A stretch of DNA of 49,756 nucleotides from Nesterenkonia salmonea (GCF_005771525.1 NZ_VAVZ01000027.1:1-49756), one strand, 5' to 3'. Positions 1 to 9,444 are shown, counted from the first letter of the stretch. Numbers and translations: made by a program. The notes: a model not told the origin generated them from the sequence alone.

Positions 1-388
1 CACGCGGGCATTTCAGGATGAGTCAACGACTAGGTCCAGGCGGGCATCTGGGATGAGTCAATGCGGGAATTTGCGAACCCGGGCGCACCGTGACAGTATA
101 GACAAGTTGCTCGCGGTTCATTATGCCCGCGAGCCAATTATTCAGATAATATCCCGAGATCATGCGGGTGTTGCTGTGCCCAGAGCATTGAAGCGACACG
201 CCCGACCGCGTGGACCGGACGCCAACAGTGAGAGCACCCCGAGAACACTCGGATTCGCGCTGTATGGTCAGGCCATAACTGCAGAAGGTGTTTGACAACT
301 CTTTCTGGGACGCTGCGTCCAGCCACAGATATGGCCTGGCTTATTCGAGGACGTACTGCAAGCCAAGTCAGAAAGAGGGCTCAACGCC
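1..388 (+). other. Non-coding region upstream of the S10 operon
   Basis: I see no credible gene here. The short open frames have no ribosome binding site and no recognisable product. The direct repeat at 4-61 lies in it. A consensus -35 hexamer TTGACA occurs at 292-297, but there is no TANNNT element 16-19 nt downstream, so I cannot place the S10 promoter with confidence. The rpsJ ribosome binding site is the AGAGGG about 8 nt before its ATG. Confidence 0.5.
4..61. repeat. Imperfect direct repeat, two copies
   Basis: Two copies of a GCGGGCAT...GGATGAGTCAA unit (4-26 and 40-61) lie 36 nt apart, and a third partial unit (TGCGGGAAT) starts at 62. The copies differ only in the few bases between GCGGGCAT and GGATGAGTCAA. 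They sit far upstream of rpsJ at the window edge, so the array may extend outside. No function is assigned. Confidence 0.55.
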
Positions 389-697
389 ATGGCGGGACAA
401 AAAATCCGCATCCGGCTGAAGTCGTATGACCACGAAGTCATCGACACCTCCGCCCGGAAGATCGTCGACACGGTGACCCGTGCAGGCGCGACAGTCGTCG
501 GCCCAGTGCCGCTCCCGACTGAGAAAAACGTCTACACCGTGATTCGTTCACCGCACAAGTACAAAGACTCACGCGAGCACTTCGAGATGCGCACCCACAA
601 GCGTCTGATCGACATCGTTGACCCGACGCCTAAGGCTGTCGACTCACTGATGCGCCTCGACCTGCCAGCTGACGTCAACATCGAGATCAAGCTCTAG
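389..697 (+). CDS. rpsJ: 30S ribosomal protein S10
   Basis: S10 is a small-subunit head protein that in bacteria also serves as NusE, the partner of NusB in antitermination. The 102-residue product has the usual length. It opens with [19 protein letters not shown] and carries the conserved VGPVPLPT loop and the C-terminal DVNIEIKL. It is the first gene of the S10 cluster, with rplC 20 nt downstream. The ATG is preceded by AGAGGG. Identification is by direct family recognition and the S10-L3-L4-L23-L2 order. Confidence 0.98.
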   Translation: MAGQKIRIRLKSYDHEVIDTSARKIVDTVTRAGATVVGPVPLPTEKNVYTVIRSPHKYKDSREHFEMRTHKRLIDIVDPTPKAVDSLMRLDLPADVNIEIKL

Positions 698-717
698 AAG
701 GGGGTGCTGAGAGAACT

Positions 718-1380
718 ATGACCAACATTTCCCGCGTAGACACTCACGTCAAAGGGTTGCTGGGCACGAAGCTCGGCATGACCCAGGTCTGGGACGAGAA
801 CAACAACTTCGTTCCAGTCACTGTTATCCAGGCCGATTCCAACGTCGTCACCCAGGTTCGCACGGCTGAGACCGACGATTACAGCGCCGTCCAGATCGGC
901 TACGGCCAGATCGACCCGCGCAAGGTCACCAAGCCAATGGCTGGACACTTCGACAAAGCAGGTGTGACTCCGCGTCGCCACCTGGTCGAGATCCGGACCG
1001 CAGATGCTGCCGAGTACGAGCTCGGACAAGACCTGTCGGTTGAGACATTCGAAGCCGGCCAGAAGATCGACGTTATTGGCACCACAAAGGGCAAGGGATT
1101 CGCTGGCGTTATGAAGCGCCACGGATTCTCCGGCGTTGGCGCCTCGCACGGTCAGCACAAGAACCACCGTAAGCCTGGTTCCATCGGTGGTGCGGCTACA
1201 CCCGGACGCGTTTTCAAGGGCCTCCGCATGGCTGGTCGCATGGGCAACGTACGCCACACCACACACAACTTGACTCTCCACGCCGTGGATGCCGAGAAGA
1301 ACCTGCTGCTCATCAAAGGCGCAGTCCCCGGCCCCAAAGGCGGAGTCATCCTCGTCCGCACCGCAGTGAAGGGAGCATGA
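718..1380 (+). CDS. rplC: 50S ribosomal protein L3
   Basis: L3 is a primary 23S rRNA-binding protein whose extended loop reaches towards the peptidyl transferase centre. At 220 residues it has the expected length. [15 protein letters not shown] near the N-terminus and the loop with [18 protein letters not shown] (residues about 140-157) are diagnostic. It lies between rpsJ and rplD, with only 4 nt to rplD, so the genes are surely cotranscribed. About ten residues precede the conserved [10 protein letters not shown]; the start at 718 is the first ATG after the rpsJ stop. Confidence 0.98.
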   Translation: MTNISRVDTHVKGLLGTKLGMTQVWDENNNFVPVTVIQADSNVVTQVRTAETDDYSAVQIGYGQIDPRKVTKPMAGHFDKAGVTPRRHLVEIRTADAAEYELGQDLSVETFEAGQKIDVIGTTKGKGFAGVMKRHGFSGVGASHGQHKNHRKPGSIGGAATPGRVFKGLRMAGRMGNVRHTTHNLTLHAVDAEKNLLLIKGAVPGPKGGVILVRTAVKGA

Positions 1381-1384
1381 TCCC

Positions 1385-2005
1385 ATGAGCTCCAAGGTAT
1401 CGGTCGACTTCCCAGCAGAGATCTTCGACGTTGAAACTAACAATGCGCTGATCCACCAGGTTGTCGTCGCCCAGCAGGCAGCTGCCCGGCAGGGCACTCA
1501 CAAAACCAAGACTCGCGCCGAGCGCTCTGGCACCACGGCAAAGCCGTTCCGCCAGAAGGGCACAGGCCGCGCCCGTCAGGGTTCCATGATCGCCCCGCAC
1601 ATGATCGGTGGCGGTGTGGTCCACGGTCCGCAGCCCCGCAACTATGCTCAGCGCACCCCCAAGAAGATGAAGGCAGCCGCCCTGCGCGGAGTCCTCTCTG
1701 ACCGGGCGCGCCACGGACGTATTCACGTTATTGACGCATTGGTCACAGAGAAGGCTTCCACAAAGGCAGCCAAAGAGGCTCTGGCCTCTCTTGGAGGTCG
1801 GAACCGCAACTGGCTGGTTATCATCGACCGCGATGATGACATCACTGCTTTGTCAGTTCGGAACCTTCCTGAGGTTCACGCGCTCTACGCCGATCAGCTG
1901 AACACCTACGACGTCCTCGTCTCCGACGATCTCGTCTTTACGCAGGCCGGCTACGACGCATTCTTGGCAAAGGCCCAGAGCAGCACAAAGGAGGAGGCCA
2001 AATGA
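1385..2005 (+). CDS. rplD: 50S ribosomal protein L4
   Basis: L4 binds 23S rRNA and lines the nascent peptide exit tunnel with a long basic loop. In E. coli it also represses the S10 operon. The 206-residue protein shows the loop signature GTGRARQGS and [13 protein letters not shown] around residues 58-88. Its last codons overlap the rplW start (ATGA), and the GGAGGAGG before rplW lies inside its coding sequence, so L4 and L23 are translationally coupled. Whether L4-mediated feedback exists here cannot be seen. Confidence 0.98.
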   Translation: MSSKVSVDFPAEIFDVETNNALIHQVVVAQQAAARQGTHKTKTRAERSGTTAKPFRQKGTGRARQGSMIAPHMIGGGVVHGPQPRNYAQRTPKKMKAAALRGVLSDRARHGRIHVIDALVTEKASTKAAKEALASLGGRNRNWLVIIDRDDDITALSVRNLPEVHALYADQLNTYDVLVSDDLVFTQAGYDAFLAKAQSSTKEEAK

Positions 2006-2310
2006 GCGTCCTGACGGAAAAGAACCCGCGCGATGTCATTATCGCCCCGGTGATCTCTGAGAAGTCTTACAACAACATCGACGAGGGGAAGTACACCTTC
2101 CTCGTTGCCACTGGGGCCACTAAGCCCGAGATCAAGTCAGCTGTGGAGCAGATCTTCAGCGTCAAGGTCGACAGGGTCAACACCGTCAACCGCGCTGGTA
2201 AGCGCCGCCGCACCCGCTTCGGCTGGGGCAAGCGCAACGACACCAAGCGCGCAATCGTGACTCTCAAAGAGGGCCAAGCAATCGACATCTTCGGAGGATC
2301 CGCTGCCTAA
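2002..2310 (+). CDS. rplW: 50S ribosomal protein L23
   Basis: L23 sits at the tunnel exit and is the docking site for trigger factor and SRP. It has 102 residues with the family pattern [13 protein letters not shown] near the N-terminus and a basic [15 protein letters not shown] loop in the middle. The start overlaps the rplD stop by 4 nt and has a very strong GGAGGAGG ribosome binding site. A 40-nt gap separates it from rplB. Confidence 0.98.
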   Translation: MSVLTEKNPRDVIIAPVISEKSYNNIDEGKYTFLVATGATKPEIKSAVEQIFSVKVDRVNTVNRAGKRRRTRFGWGKRNDTKRAIVTLKEGQAIDIFGGSAA

Positions 2311-2350
2311 CGCAGCCGGAACCACTTGATCGAGGAAGAGTAAAAAACAC

Positions 2351-3187
2351 ATGGCTATTCGCAATCTCAAGCCGAACACCCCGGGCCAGCGCGGCTCGTC
2401 GGTGGCCGACTTTGCGGAGATTACCCGGGACACCCCGGAGAAGTCTCTGCTCAAGCCCCTGCACAAGACAGGTGGGCGCAACAGCTCAGGCAAGATCACC
2501 ACACGGCACAAGGGTGGTGGACATAAGCGTCAGTACCGCCTGATCGACTTCCGCCGGTCCGACCGTGACGGTGTACCCGCCAAGGTCGCGCACATCGAAT
2601 ACGACCCCAACCGCACGGCCCGCATCGCCCTGCTGCACTTCGCGGACGGAACAAAGCGCTACATCCTGGCCCCAGCCAAGCTGGTCCAGGGTGCGCTCGT
2701 TGAATCCGGGCCCAATGCGGACATTAAGCCCGGCAACAACCTGCCGCTCCGGAACATCCCGATCGGTACAGTCATCCACGCTGTGGAGCTACGCCCAGGC
2801 GGAGGCGCCAAACTTGGCCGCTCCGCCGGTGCTTCCATTCAGCTGGTGGCTCGTGAAGGCAGGTACGCCCAGGTTCGTCTCCCCTCAGGAGAGGTGCGCT
2901 ACGTTGACGTCCGGTGCCGCGCGACTATTGGTCAGGTCGGCAACGCCGAGCAGACCAACATCAGCTGGGGCAAGGCCGGCCGTATGCGCTGGAAGGGTGT
3001 ACGCCCCACCGTCCGCGGTGTGGTGATGAACCCTGTAGACCACCCACACGGTGGTGGCGAGGGCAAGACCTCAGGTGGACGACACCCGGTCAACCCCAAC
3101 GGCAAGCCAGAAGGCCGCACACGCCGCCCGAACAAAGAGAGCGACAAACTCATCGTGCGTCGCCGTCGAACGAAGAACAAGCGATAG
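2351..3187 (+). CDS. rplB: 50S ribosomal protein L2
   Basis: L2 is needed for subunit joining and peptidyl transferase assembly. The 278-residue product is full length. It has the [20 protein letters not shown] region near residues 37-56 and the highly conserved C-terminal [14 protein letters not shown], whose histidine has been linked to peptidyl transfer. The leader carries TCGAGGAAGAGTAAAA (2330-2345), a 16-nt string repeated exactly before rpsH. Only 12 nt separate it from rpsS. Confidence 0.98.
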   Translation: MAIRNLKPNTPGQRGSSVADFAEITRDTPEKSLLKPLHKTGGRNSSGKITTRHKGGGHKRQYRLIDFRRSDRDGVPAKVAHIEYDPNRTARIALLHFADGTKRYILAPAKLVQGALVESGPNADIKPGNNLPLRNIPIGTVIHAVELRPGGGAKLGRSAGASIQLVAREGRYAQVRLPSGEVRYVDVRCRATIGQVGNAEQTNISWGKAGRMRWKGVRPTVRGVVMNPVDHPHGGGEGKTSGGRHPVNPNGKPEGRTRRPNKESDKLIVRRRRTKNKR

Positions 3188-3199
3188 GAGCCTGGAAAC

Positions 3200-3481
3200 A
3201 TGCCACGCAGCCTGAAGAAGGGCCCCTTCGTTGATCAGCATTTGTACCTCAAGGTGCAGTCTGAGAACGAAAAGGGCACCAAAAACGTCATCAAGACCTG
3301 GTCCCGCCGTTCCATGATCATCCCGGACATGCTCGGCCACACCATTGCTGTGCATGACGGACGTAAGCACATCCCCGTGTTCATCACCGAGTCGATGGTG
3401 GGCCATAAGCTCGGCGAGTTTGCCTCGACCCGAGCTTTCCGCGGACATGTGAAGGACGACAAGAGGGGCAAGCGCCGCTGA
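3200..3481 (+). CDS. rpsS: 30S ribosomal protein S19
   Basis: S19 forms a pair with S13 at the head of the small subunit near the A-site tRNA. The 93 residues match the family length. The start [15 protein letters not shown] and the internal [19 protein letters not shown] and [12 protein letters not shown] stretches are typical. It lies between rplB and rplV in the standard order, with a 42-nt gap to rplV that contains a GAGAAGGAAAG ribosome binding site. Confidence 0.98.
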   Translation: MPRSLKKGPFVDQHLYLKVQSENEKGTKNVIKTWSRRSMIIPDMLGHTIAVHDGRKHIPVFITESMVGHKLGEFASTRAFRGHVKDDKRGKRR

Positions 3482-3523
3482 CGCGGGGCTTGATCCTCTA
3501 GAGAAGACGAGAGAAGGAAAGCA

Positions 3524-3889
3524 ATGGAAGCCAAGGCAATTGCGCGCTATGTGCGCGCGACGCCTATGAAGGCCCGTCGCGTCGTCGACCTTGTCCGCGG
3601 CAAACAGGCCAACGAAGCACTGGCCATTCTCCAGTTCGCCCCCCAGGGCGCATCGGAGCCGGTGTACAAGGTGGTCGCATCCGCCATGGCCAATGCCCGG
3701 CAGCACGCCGACAAAGACGGAGTCGCCTTCAACGAGGACGATTACTTCATTACCGAAGCACGTGTCGACGAGGGGCCAACCATGAAGCGGTTCCGCCCCC
3801 GTGCACAAGGACGCGCGTTCCGGATCAATAAGCGCACCAGCCACGTCACCATCGTGGTCGGCACAGAAGAGAAAGGTGGAGATCAGTAG
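3524..3889 (+). CDS. rplV: 50S ribosomal protein L22
   Basis: L22 contacts all domains of 23S rRNA, and its beta-hairpin lines the exit tunnel next to L4. Mutations in that hairpin give macrolide resistance in other bacteria. The protein is 121 residues long. It begins with [20 protein letters not shown], and the hairpin ([18 protein letters not shown]) lies around residues 84-101. No deletion is visible in the hairpin. The TAG stop shares its last G with the GTG start of rpsC. Confidence 0.98.
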   Translation: MEAKAIARYVRATPMKARRVVDLVRGKQANEALAILQFAPQGASEPVYKVVASAMANARQHADKDGVAFNEDDYFITEARVDEGPTMKRFRPRAQGRAFRINKRTSHVTIVVGTEEKGGDQ

Positions 3890-4704
3890 TGGGACAGAAG
3901 ATCAACCCCAATGGTTTCCGTCTGGGCATCACCACTGACCACGTCTCGCACTGGTACGCCGACTCCACGAAACCGGGTCAGCGCTACAAGGACTTCGTCA
4001 AGGAAGATGTTCAGATTCGTGAGTTGCTGGAGAAGAGCGTTGAGCGCGCCGGCATCTCAAAAGTCGAAATCGAACGTACCCGTGATCGAGTGCGCGTGGA
4101 CATCCACACAGCCCGCCCCGGCATCGTCATCGGCCGACGCGGTGCTGAAGCTGACCGCATCCGCAGTGAACTGGAAAAGCTCAGCAAGAAGCAGATCCAG
4201 CTCAACATTCTTGAGGTCAAGAGCCCCGAGACAGACGCGCAGCTCGTTGCACAGGGTGTAGCCGAGCAGCTCGCAGCTCGCGTGGCCTTCCGCCGTGCCA
4301 TGAAGAAGGCCATCTCCTCAGCCATGCGTTCCGGAGCAAAGGGTATTCGTATCCAGTGCGCCGGTCGTTTGGGCGGAGCCGAGATGTCGCGTTCGGAGTT
4401 CTACCGCGAAGGACGTGTGCCACTGCACACCCTGCGCGCCAACATTGACTTCGGCAAGCATGAGGCCAAGACAACCTTCGGCCGTATCGGTGTGAAGGTC
4501 TGGGTCTACAAGGGTGACCTGACTGCCAAAGAACTGGCTGCTCAGCAGGCAGCTCAGCCTTCCGGCCGTGGCCGCGGTGGAGACCGTGGCGGACGTGGCG
4601 GCGCAGGTGGCGGCGATCGCCGTCGTCGCGGTGCCGGACGTGGCCGTGACGGTGCAGCACCAGACAACACCGCAGCACCTGCCGCTGAAGGAGGGCAGAA
4701 CTGA
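3889..4704 (+). CDS. rpsC: 30S ribosomal protein S3 with RG-rich C-terminal tail
   Basis: S3 forms part of the mRNA entry tunnel and its helicase. It has 271 residues: an N-terminal KH domain with [13 protein letters not shown] (about residues 81-93), the S3 C-terminal domain to about residue 214, then a glycine/arginine-rich tail ([12 protein letters not shown] and similar) ending in an Ala/Pro-rich segment. Such tails are common in Micrococcales and probably bind RNA, though this is inference. The start is GTG immediately after the rplV stop, and the last base is shared with the rplP ATG. Confidence 0.98.
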   Translation: MGQKINPNGFRLGITTDHVSHWYADSTKPGQRYKDFVKEDVQIRELLEKSVERAGISKVEIERTRDRVRVDIHTARPGIVIGRRGAEADRIRSELEKLSKKQIQLNILEVKSPETDAQLVAQGVAEQLAARVAFRRAMKKAISSAMRSGAKGIRIQCAGRLGGAEMSRSEFYREGRVPLHTLRANIDFGKHEAKTTFGRIGVKVWVYKGDLTAKELAAQQAAQPSGRGRGGDRGGRGGAGGGDRRRRGAGRGRDGAAPDNTAAPAAEGGQN

Positions 4705-5120
4705 TGTTGATGCCTAAGCGCGTCAAGTACCGCAAACCCCACAAGCCCAAGCGCAGTGGGATGGCCAAGGGCGGCACAGAGCTTGCCTTCGGCGAATACG
4801 GCATCCAGGCGCTGAGCCCGGCCTACGTGACCAACCGTCAGATTGAGTCGGCACGTATCGCCATGACCCGCCACATCAAGCGCGGTGGAAAGGTCTGGAT
4901 CAGCATCTACCCAGACCACCCGCTCACCAAGAAACCCGCCGAGGTCCGTATGGGCTCCGGTAAGGGTTCCCCCGAATGGTGGGTCGCCAATGTCAAGCCC
5001 GGACGCGTGATGTTCGAGCTATCCGGTGTCAGCGAAGAGGTCGCGAAAGAGGCGCTCCGTCTGGCAATCCACAAGCTGCCGATGAAGGCACGCGTGATCA
5101 GCCGAGAGAGTGGTGAATGA
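4704..5120 (+). CDS. rplP: 50S ribosomal protein L16
   Basis: L16 organises the A-site tRNA elbow region of the large subunit. The 138 residues begin [19 protein letters not shown], matching the usual MLIPRRVK start, so the ATG at 4704 is preferred over the one two codons later. [20 protein letters not shown] and [18 protein letters not shown] are family hallmarks. It is preceded by GGAGGG and overlaps rpsC by one base. The rpmC ATGA overlaps its stop. Confidence 0.98.
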   Translation: MLMPKRVKYRKPHKPKRSGMAKGGTELAFGEYGIQALSPAYVTNRQIESARIAMTRHIKRGGKVWISIYPDHPLTKKPAEVRMGSGKGSPEWWVANVKPGRVMFELSGVSEEVAKEALRLAIHKLPMKARVISRESGE

Positions 5121-5122
5121 TC

Positions 5123-5392
5123 ATGGCAGTTGGAACAAGAGACCTGACCACTGAGAAGTTGGCAGAGTCCAACGACGCCGAGCTGGGCACTAAGCTCCGT
5201 GAAGCAAAGGAAGAGCTGTTCAACCTGCGCTTCCAGTCCGCCACCGGCCAGCTTGAGAACTCGGCTCGCCTGAAGGCCGTCAAGCGCGACATCGCGCGCA
5301 TTTACACTGTGCTGCGCGAGCGTGAGCTCGGCATCCGTGAATCAGTGGGTGCTCCTGCTGAGGCTGAAGAGACCGAGGAGGATTCGGCATGA
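5123..5392 (+). CDS. rpmC: 50S ribosomal protein L29
   Basis: L29 sits at the tunnel exit next to L23. From the ATG at 5123 it has 89 residues starting MAVGTRDL, which matches relatives. An in-frame ATG two codons earlier (5117) overlaps the rplP stop and may be used instead. The core [16 protein letters not shown] and [17 protein letters not shown] is characteristic. An acidic C-terminal tail ([11 protein letters not shown]) extends it beyond the typical 65-75 residues. The stop overlaps the rpsQ start. Confidence 0.96.
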   Translation: MAVGTRDLTTEKLAESNDAELGTKLREAKEELFNLRFQSATGQLENSARLKAVKRDIARIYTVLRERELGIRESVGAPAEAEETEEDSA

Positions 5393-5694
5393 GTGAAAAC
5401 ACTACTGAAGCCGTTCAGCGGAACAAGGACCACACCTCTGCTGAGCGTAACTACCGTAAGAACCTGCGCGGCGTCGTCGTCTCCGACAAAATGGAGAAGA
5501 CGATCGTTGTTGAGGTCGAGGACCGCCGCAAGCACTCCCTGTACGGGAAAGTGATGAAGCGGCACTCGAAGTTCAAAGCGCACGACGAAAACCAGGAAGC
5601 CGGTATCGGAGACACCGTTCTGATCTCCGAAACCCGCCCGCTCTCCGCTACCAAGCGCTGGCGCCTGGTGAGGGTTGTCGAAAAGGCCAAGTGA
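5389..5694 (+). CDS. rpsQ: 30S ribosomal protein S17
   Basis: S17 is an early-assembling 16S rRNA-binding protein with an OB fold. It has 101 residues. A short N-terminal extension precedes the family core [22 protein letters not shown], and the conserved [24 protein letters not shown] and KRWRLVRVV follow. It is the last gene of the S10 segment and ends just before the large hairpin at 5763-5818. Confidence 0.98.
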   Translation: MSENTTEAVQRNKDHTSAERNYRKNLRGVVVSDKMEKTIVVEVEDRRKHSLYGKVMKRHSKFKAHDENQEAGIGDTVLISETRPLSATKRWRLVRVVEKAK

Positions 5695-6027
5695 TCCATC
5701 GCGCTGGTGCTGATGTGGCTGACTCGATCAGCACACCGCCCCGGTAGCAGGTTGCTTCACCAACACACAGAAGGCTCGGATCTCCAACTCTAAGTTGGGT
5801 TCCGAGCCTTCTGTGTGTAGACTGTTGTAGTTGTGCGCCCGTGTGCGTAGTTTTTCTCCGCCACGGACAGCGCACGTCCCCCAAAGCCGCCTCGGCCATC
5901 CACCAACTAGGTAGCTCGTACGAGCCATGGTGTGTGGGAAAGCGGCGGGGGAGCATCCAGAAATCTAGATGTTCCACCAGGCTCGAGCAGCATGCACGAG
6001 GACCAGTAGGACGACAGGAGAAGACAC
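5695..6027 (+). other. Gap between rpsQ and rplN; spc leader
   Basis: This 333-nt gap holds no gene. It carries the hairpin at 5763-5818, a weak promoter-like pair after it (TTGTAG at 5825-5830 and TAGTTT at 5848-5853, 17 nt apart) and the rplN ribosome binding site AGGAG. About 175 nt of leader would follow such a promoter. The layout suggests that S10 and spc segments are separate or partly uncoupled transcription units. Confidence 0.4.
5763..5818 (+). terminator. Strong intrinsic hairpin between rpsQ and rplN
   Basis: An 18-bp perfect inverted repeat (5763-5780 with 5801-5818, arm ending AAGGCTCGGA) encloses a second 6-bp stem, CCAACT at 5784-5789 with AGTTGG at 5793-5798. There is no run of T after it, as is common for actinobacterial terminators. 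It could end S10 transcription, partly attenuate it, or act as a processing site. Confidence 0.75.
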
Positions 6028-6399
6028 GTGATTCAGCAGGAATCGCGGCTGAAGATCGCCGACAACACCGGTGCCAAGGAGATCCTTGTCATCCGCGTGC
6101 TCGGTGGCTCGGGACGCCGCTATGCAGGTATTGGTGACACATTCGTCGCCACTGTCAAGGACGCCATTCCCGGCGGCAACGTGAAGAAGGGCGAGGTCGT
6201 CAAGGCCGTCGTCGTTCGTACACGCAAGAAGACTCGTCGGACAGACGGTTCGTACATCAGCTTTGATGAGAATGCCGCCGTCATCCTCAAGGGCGAGACA
6301 CCAGAACCACGCGGTACCCGTATCTTCGGGCCCGTTGGTCGAGAGCTTCGCGATAAGAGATTCATGAAGATCGTCTCCCTCGCACCGGAGGTGCTGTAA
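6028..6399 (+). CDS. rplN: 50S ribosomal protein L14
   Basis: L14 forms an intersubunit bridge with 16S rRNA helix 44 and is the target of the silencing factor RsfS. The 123-residue protein starts at a GTG with an upstream AGGAG. It begins with [19 protein letters not shown] and contains [18 protein letters not shown] and [12 protein letters not shown]. It opens the spc segment, and rplX follows after 2 nt. Confidence 0.98.
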   Translation: MIQQESRLKIADNTGAKEILVIRVLGGSGRRYAGIGDTFVATVKDAIPGGNVKKGEVVKAVVVRTRKKTRRTDGSYISFDENAAVILKGETPEPRGTRIFGPVGRELRDKRFMKIVSLAPEVL

Positions 6400-6401
6400 C
6401 C

Positions 6402-6728
6402 ATGGCCAAGATCAAAAAAGACGACTTAGTCCAGGTTCTCACCGGAAAAGACAAGGGCAAGCAGGGCAAAGTGCTCCAGGTTATCCCGAAGAACGATCGT
6501 GTGATCGTTGAGGGAGTCAACCGTATGAAGCGCCACCTGCGTGCCGGTCAGTTCGGCCAGAATGAAGGCGGCATCGTCGAGTCCGAAGCCTCCATCCACA
6601 TTTCTAACGTGGCAGTGGTTGACCCTGAGACCGAGAAGCCGACTCGTGTGGGCTACCGATTTGATGAGGTAGACGGCGAAGTCAAGAAGGTCCGCTACGC
6701 CAAGGCCTCCGGGAAGGAGCTGTCATGA
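6402..6728 (+). CDS. rplX: 50S ribosomal protein L24
   Basis: L24 is an assembly-initiating 23S rRNA-binding protein with a KOW motif. It has 108 residues. The KOW segment [18 protein letters not shown] lies at about residues 12-29, followed by [12 protein letters not shown]. The stop overlaps the rplE ATG by 4 nt, and the AAGGAG before rplE lies in its last codons, which implies coupling. Confidence 0.98.
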   Translation: MAKIKKDDLVQVLTGKDKGKQGKVLQVIPKNDRVIVEGVNRMKRHLRAGQFGQNEGGIVESEASIHISNVAVVDPETEKPTRVGYRFDEVDGEVKKVRYAKASGKELS

Positions 6729-7294
6729 CCGAGACCGCAGTGAAGATCACCCCTCGCCTGAAGAACAAGTACCGCGAAGAGATTCGCGAGTCGCTGCAGA
6801 ACGAGTTCGGCTACAAGAACGTCATGCAGGTTCCCGGTTTGGTCAAAGTTGTGGTGAACATGGGTGTCGGTGAAGCCGCACGGGACTCCAAAATCATCCA
6901 GGGCGCCATCGAAGACCTGACGAAGATCACCGGCCAGAAGCCGAAGGTCACCCGAGCTCGGAAGTCCATCGCTCAGTTCAAACTGCGCGAAGGCCAACCG
7001 ATTGGCACACACACCACTCTGCGTGGTGACAGGATGTGGGAATTCGTGGACCGGCTCGTCACTCTGGCGCTGCCACGTATCCGCGACTTCCGTGGACTCA
7101 GTGACCGCCAGTTCGACGGCAACGGCAACTACACCTTCGGGCTCACTGAGCAGTCAGTGTTCCACGAGATCGATCAGGACAAGATCGACCGTCCGCGCGG
7201 AATGGACATCACAGTAGTGACCACCGCGACCACCGACGACGAGGGCCGGGCGCTACTTCGCGCACTGGGCTTCCCGTTCAAGAGCAACCAGTAA
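6725..7294 (+). CDS. rplE: 50S ribosomal protein L5
   Basis: L5 binds 5S rRNA in the central protuberance together with L18. The 189 residues include [36 protein letters not shown] and [19 protein letters not shown], all hallmarks. In many actinobacteria a small zinc-type rpsN follows directly. Here only a 78-nt non-coding gap with a hairpin leads to rpsH, so S14 must be encoded elsewhere. Confidence 0.98.
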   Translation: MTETAVKITPRLKNKYREEIRESLQNEFGYKNVMQVPGLVKVVVNMGVGEAARDSKIIQGAIEDLTKITGQKPKVTRARKSIAQFKLREGQPIGTHTTLRGDRMWEFVDRLVTLALPRIRDFRGLSDRQFDGNGNYTFGLTEQSVFHEIDQDKIDRPRGMDITVVTTATTDDEGRALLRALGFPFKSNQ

Positions 7295-7309
7295 TCACTA
7301 CGCCGCAGG

Positions 7310-7365
7310 TCCGTGCACCAGAGCGCTGCTCCGGAGCACGGAAACCACGTCGAGGAAGAGTAAAA
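7310..7365 (+). promoter_or_regulatory. Hairpin and duplicated ribosome-binding leader before rpsH
   Basis: TCCGTGC (7310-7316) pairs with GCACGGA (7336-7342) around an inner GAGC/GCTC stem. TCGAGGAAGAGTAAAA follows at 7350-7365. The same 16 nt occur before rplB at 2330-2345, in both cases ending 5-7 nt before the ATG and preceded by a similar GGAA(A)CCAC string. The GAGGAAGAG part is the likely ribosome binding site. Confidence 0.5.
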
Positions 7366-7372
7366 GCCCCAT

Positions 7373-7771
7373 ATGACAATGACTGATCCAGTCGCAGACA
7401 TGCTGACTCGTCTGCGCAACGCCAACTCGGCATTCCACGACCAGGTCTCGATGCCGAGCTCCAAGCTCAAAGTGCGCATCGCGGACATCCTCAAGGCCGA
7501 GGGCTACATCACTGATTGGCGCGAAGAGGAGGCCGAGGTTGGTAAGACGCTGATCGTCGACCTCAAGTTCGGTCCAAGCCGTGAACGTTCGATCGCTGGC
7601 CTGAAGCGCATCTCGAAGCCCGGCCTCCGGGTTTACGCGAAGTCCAATAATCTGCCGCATGTTTTGGGCGGACTGGGCATCGCCATCCTGTCCACATCCT
7701 CCGGTCTGCTTACTGACCGGCAGGCTGGCAAGAAGGGTGTAGGTGGGGAAGTCCTCGCCTACGTCTGGTAA
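7373..7771 (+). CDS. rpsH: 30S ribosomal protein S8
   Basis: S8 is a central 16S rRNA-binding protein, and in E. coli it represses the spc operon. It has 132 residues. It begins [20 protein letters not shown], the standard actinobacterial start, and has the C-terminal motif [23 protein letters not shown] in near-standard form. It follows the rplE gap and precedes rplF by 21 nt with a GGAAGGAG ribosome binding site. Confidence 0.98.
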   Translation: MTMTDPVADMLTRLRNANSAFHDQVSMPSSKLKVRIADILKAEGYITDWREEEAEVGKTLIVDLKFGPSRERSIAGLKRISKPGLRVYAKSNNLPHVLGGLGIAILSTSSGLLTDRQAGKKGVGGEVLAYVW

Positions 7772-7792
7772 CCCGGAAGGAGTCTGAGCACT

Positions 7793-8329
7793 ATGTCACG
7801 CATCGGTCGTCTTCCGATCACCGTCCCCTCCGGTCTCGAGGTTAGCCTCGATGGCCGCGATATTCGCGTCAAAGGCTCGAAGGGAGAGCTCAGCCGCACG
7901 CTTGCTGAGGGCATCACCGTCGAGATCGAGGACGGGACCATCACGGTTCACCGTCCCAATGACGAACGCGAAGCCCGCTCCCTGCACGGCCTGACCCGAA
8001 GCCTCATCAACAACATGATCATCGGCGTTACAGAGGGCTTCACCAAGAAGCTCGAAATCGTCGGCACCGGCTACCGCGTACAGGCCAAGGGCAATGACCT
8101 CGAGTTCGCCCTCGGCTACTCACATCCGGTTCCGGTCGCAGCGCCTGAAGGCATCACCTTCACCGTTGAGGGTGCCAATAAGTTGGCAGTCTCCGGCATC
8201 GACAAGCAGCAGGTCGGCGAGGTCGCCGCAAACATCCGCAAACTGCGCAAACCTGACCCGTATAAGGGTAAAGGCGTGCGCTACGAAGGCGAGCAGATTC
8301 GCCGCAAGGCCGGAAAGGCAGGTAAGTAA
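7793..8329 (+). CDS. rplF: 50S ribosomal protein L6
   Basis: L6 binds near the sarcin-ricin loop and the base of the L7/L12 stalk. The 178 residues form two similar domains. [17 protein letters not shown] opens the first. The second contains [19 protein letters not shown] and the C-terminal signature [19 protein letters not shown]. It is 3 nt from rplR and in the expected order. Confidence 0.98.
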   Translation: MSRIGRLPITVPSGLEVSLDGRDIRVKGSKGELSRTLAEGITVEIEDGTITVHRPNDEREARSLHGLTRSLINNMIIGVTEGFTKKLEIVGTGYRVQAKGNDLEFALGYSHPVPVAAPEGITFTVEGANKLAVSGIDKQQVGEVAANIRKLRKPDPYKGKGVRYEGEQIRRKAGKAGK

Positions 8330-8332
8330 ACC

Positions 8333-8704
8333 ATGGCTATCGGTATCAAGGGCAAGTCAAAGTCCGCTGCCCGCGGCCGGCGCCACCTGCGCCTGCGCAA
8401 GAAGGTCCAAGGATCCCCAGAGCGTCCGCGCCTGGTGGTCAACCGCTCCGCCCGTCACATGGTCGCTCAGGTCGTCAACGACCTGGAAGGTAAGACCCTG
8501 GTCTCCGCCACCACTATGGAAGCTGACTTGCGCAGCTTCGACGGTGACAAGACCGCTAAGGCTAAGAAGGTCGGCGAAATGATCGCTGAGCGCGCCAAAG
8601 CGGCCGGCATCGAGGCAGTGGTCTTCGACCGCGGCGGCAACAAGTACCACGGTCGCGTGGCCGCCGTTGCAGACGGCGCACGGGAAGGCGGTTTGAAGCT
8701 GTGA
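8333..8704 (+). CDS. rplR: 50S ribosomal protein L18
   Basis: L18 binds 5S rRNA with L5. It has 123 residues. A basic N-terminus with [20 protein letters not shown] is followed by [17 protein letters not shown] and the C-terminal [20 protein letters not shown] typical of the family. Its stop overlaps the GTG start of rpsE by 4 nt. Confidence 0.98.
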   Translation: MAIGIKGKSKSAARGRRHLRLRKKVQGSPERPRLVVNRSARHMVAQVVNDLEGKTLVSATTMEADLRSFDGDKTAKAKKVGEMIAERAKAAGIEAVVFDRGGNKYHGRVAAVADGAREGGLKL

Positions 8705-9444
8705 GTGAGAACGCAACTAACGAGAAGGACGTTCAGGTGACTGAGTCCAACGAGAACACCAATGCTGAGGCTGCTGGCCAGACTCAGGCAGCTGGTGACC
8801 AGAAGAACGACTCCCGCCGTGGAGAACGTGGCGGTCGTGGCGAAGGCCGTGGCCGTGGCCGTGGGCGCGGTGAAGGACGTGGGCGTGGTGGCCGCGACGA
8901 AGAAAAGGACAAGTTCCTTGAGCGCGTCGTCACTATCAACCGTGTGTCCAAGGTCGTCAAGGGCGGTCGTCGTTTCAGCTTCACCGCTCTGGTAGTGGTC
9001 GGCGACGGCGACGGCACAGTCGGTGTGGGCTATGGCAAGGCCAAAGAGGTTCCGGCCGCCATTGCCAAGGGCGTCGAAGAAGCCAAGAAGAGCTTCTTCC
9101 GCGTACCTCGCGTCGGCTCGACCATCCCTCACCTGGTCAAGGGTGAGGATGCAGCCGGCGTCGTGCTGCTGCGTCCCGCATCCGCAGGTACCGGTGTGAT
9201 CGCCGGCGGTCCGGTCCGCGCCGTCCTCGAATGCGCAGGCATTCATGACGTGTTGACCAAGTCCATGGGTTCCGTGAACGCTATCAACATTGTTCACGGC
9301 ACTATCGACGCTCTCAAGCAGCTCGAAGAGCCCGAAGCTGTGGCAGCTCGCCGCGGCAAGGCGCTTGACGAGGTTGCTCCGGCCCCCATGCTGCGGACTA
9401 TGGCCGCAGACCGTGAGGCCCGTGCGCAGAAAGCAGGTGCATGA
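8701..9444 (+). CDS. rpsE: 30S ribosomal protein S5 with RG-rich N-terminal extension
   Basis: S5 takes part in translational fidelity and mRNA helicase activity at the entry tunnel. At 247 residues it is about 45-80 longer than the E. coli protein. The extra length is mainly an N-terminal extension of about 60 residues with many Arg-Gly units ([16 protein letters not shown]). The core follows with [20 protein letters not shown] and [15 protein letters not shown], then [19 protein letters not shown]. The start is GTG overlapping rplR. S3, its neighbour on the ribosome, also has an RG tail. Confidence 0.98.
   Translation: MSENATNEKDVQVTESNENTNAEAAGQTQAAGDQKNDSRRGERGGRGEGRGRGRGRGEGRGRGGRDEEKDKFLERVVTINRVSKVVKGGRRFSFTALVVVGDGDGTVGVGYGKAKEVPAAIAKGVEEAKKSFFRVPRVGSTIPHLVKGEDAAGVVLLRPASAGTGVIAGGPVRAVLECAGIHDVLTKSMGSVNAINIVHGTIDALKQLEEPEAVAARRGKALDEVAPAPMLRTMAADREARAQKAGA

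Noticed and set aside
53-295. Open frame of 80 codons before rpsJ
   Set aside because: No ribosome binding site, no recognisable domain, and unusual composition; it overlaps other meaningless frames.
694-1497. Long minus-strand frame opposite rplC
   Set aside because: It is the complement of a highly expressed ribosomal gene, an effect of codon bias in GC-rich DNA.
5841-6137. Open frame in the rpsQ-rplN gap running into rplN
   Set aside because: It overlaps rplN in another frame and has no family resemblance or ribosome binding site.
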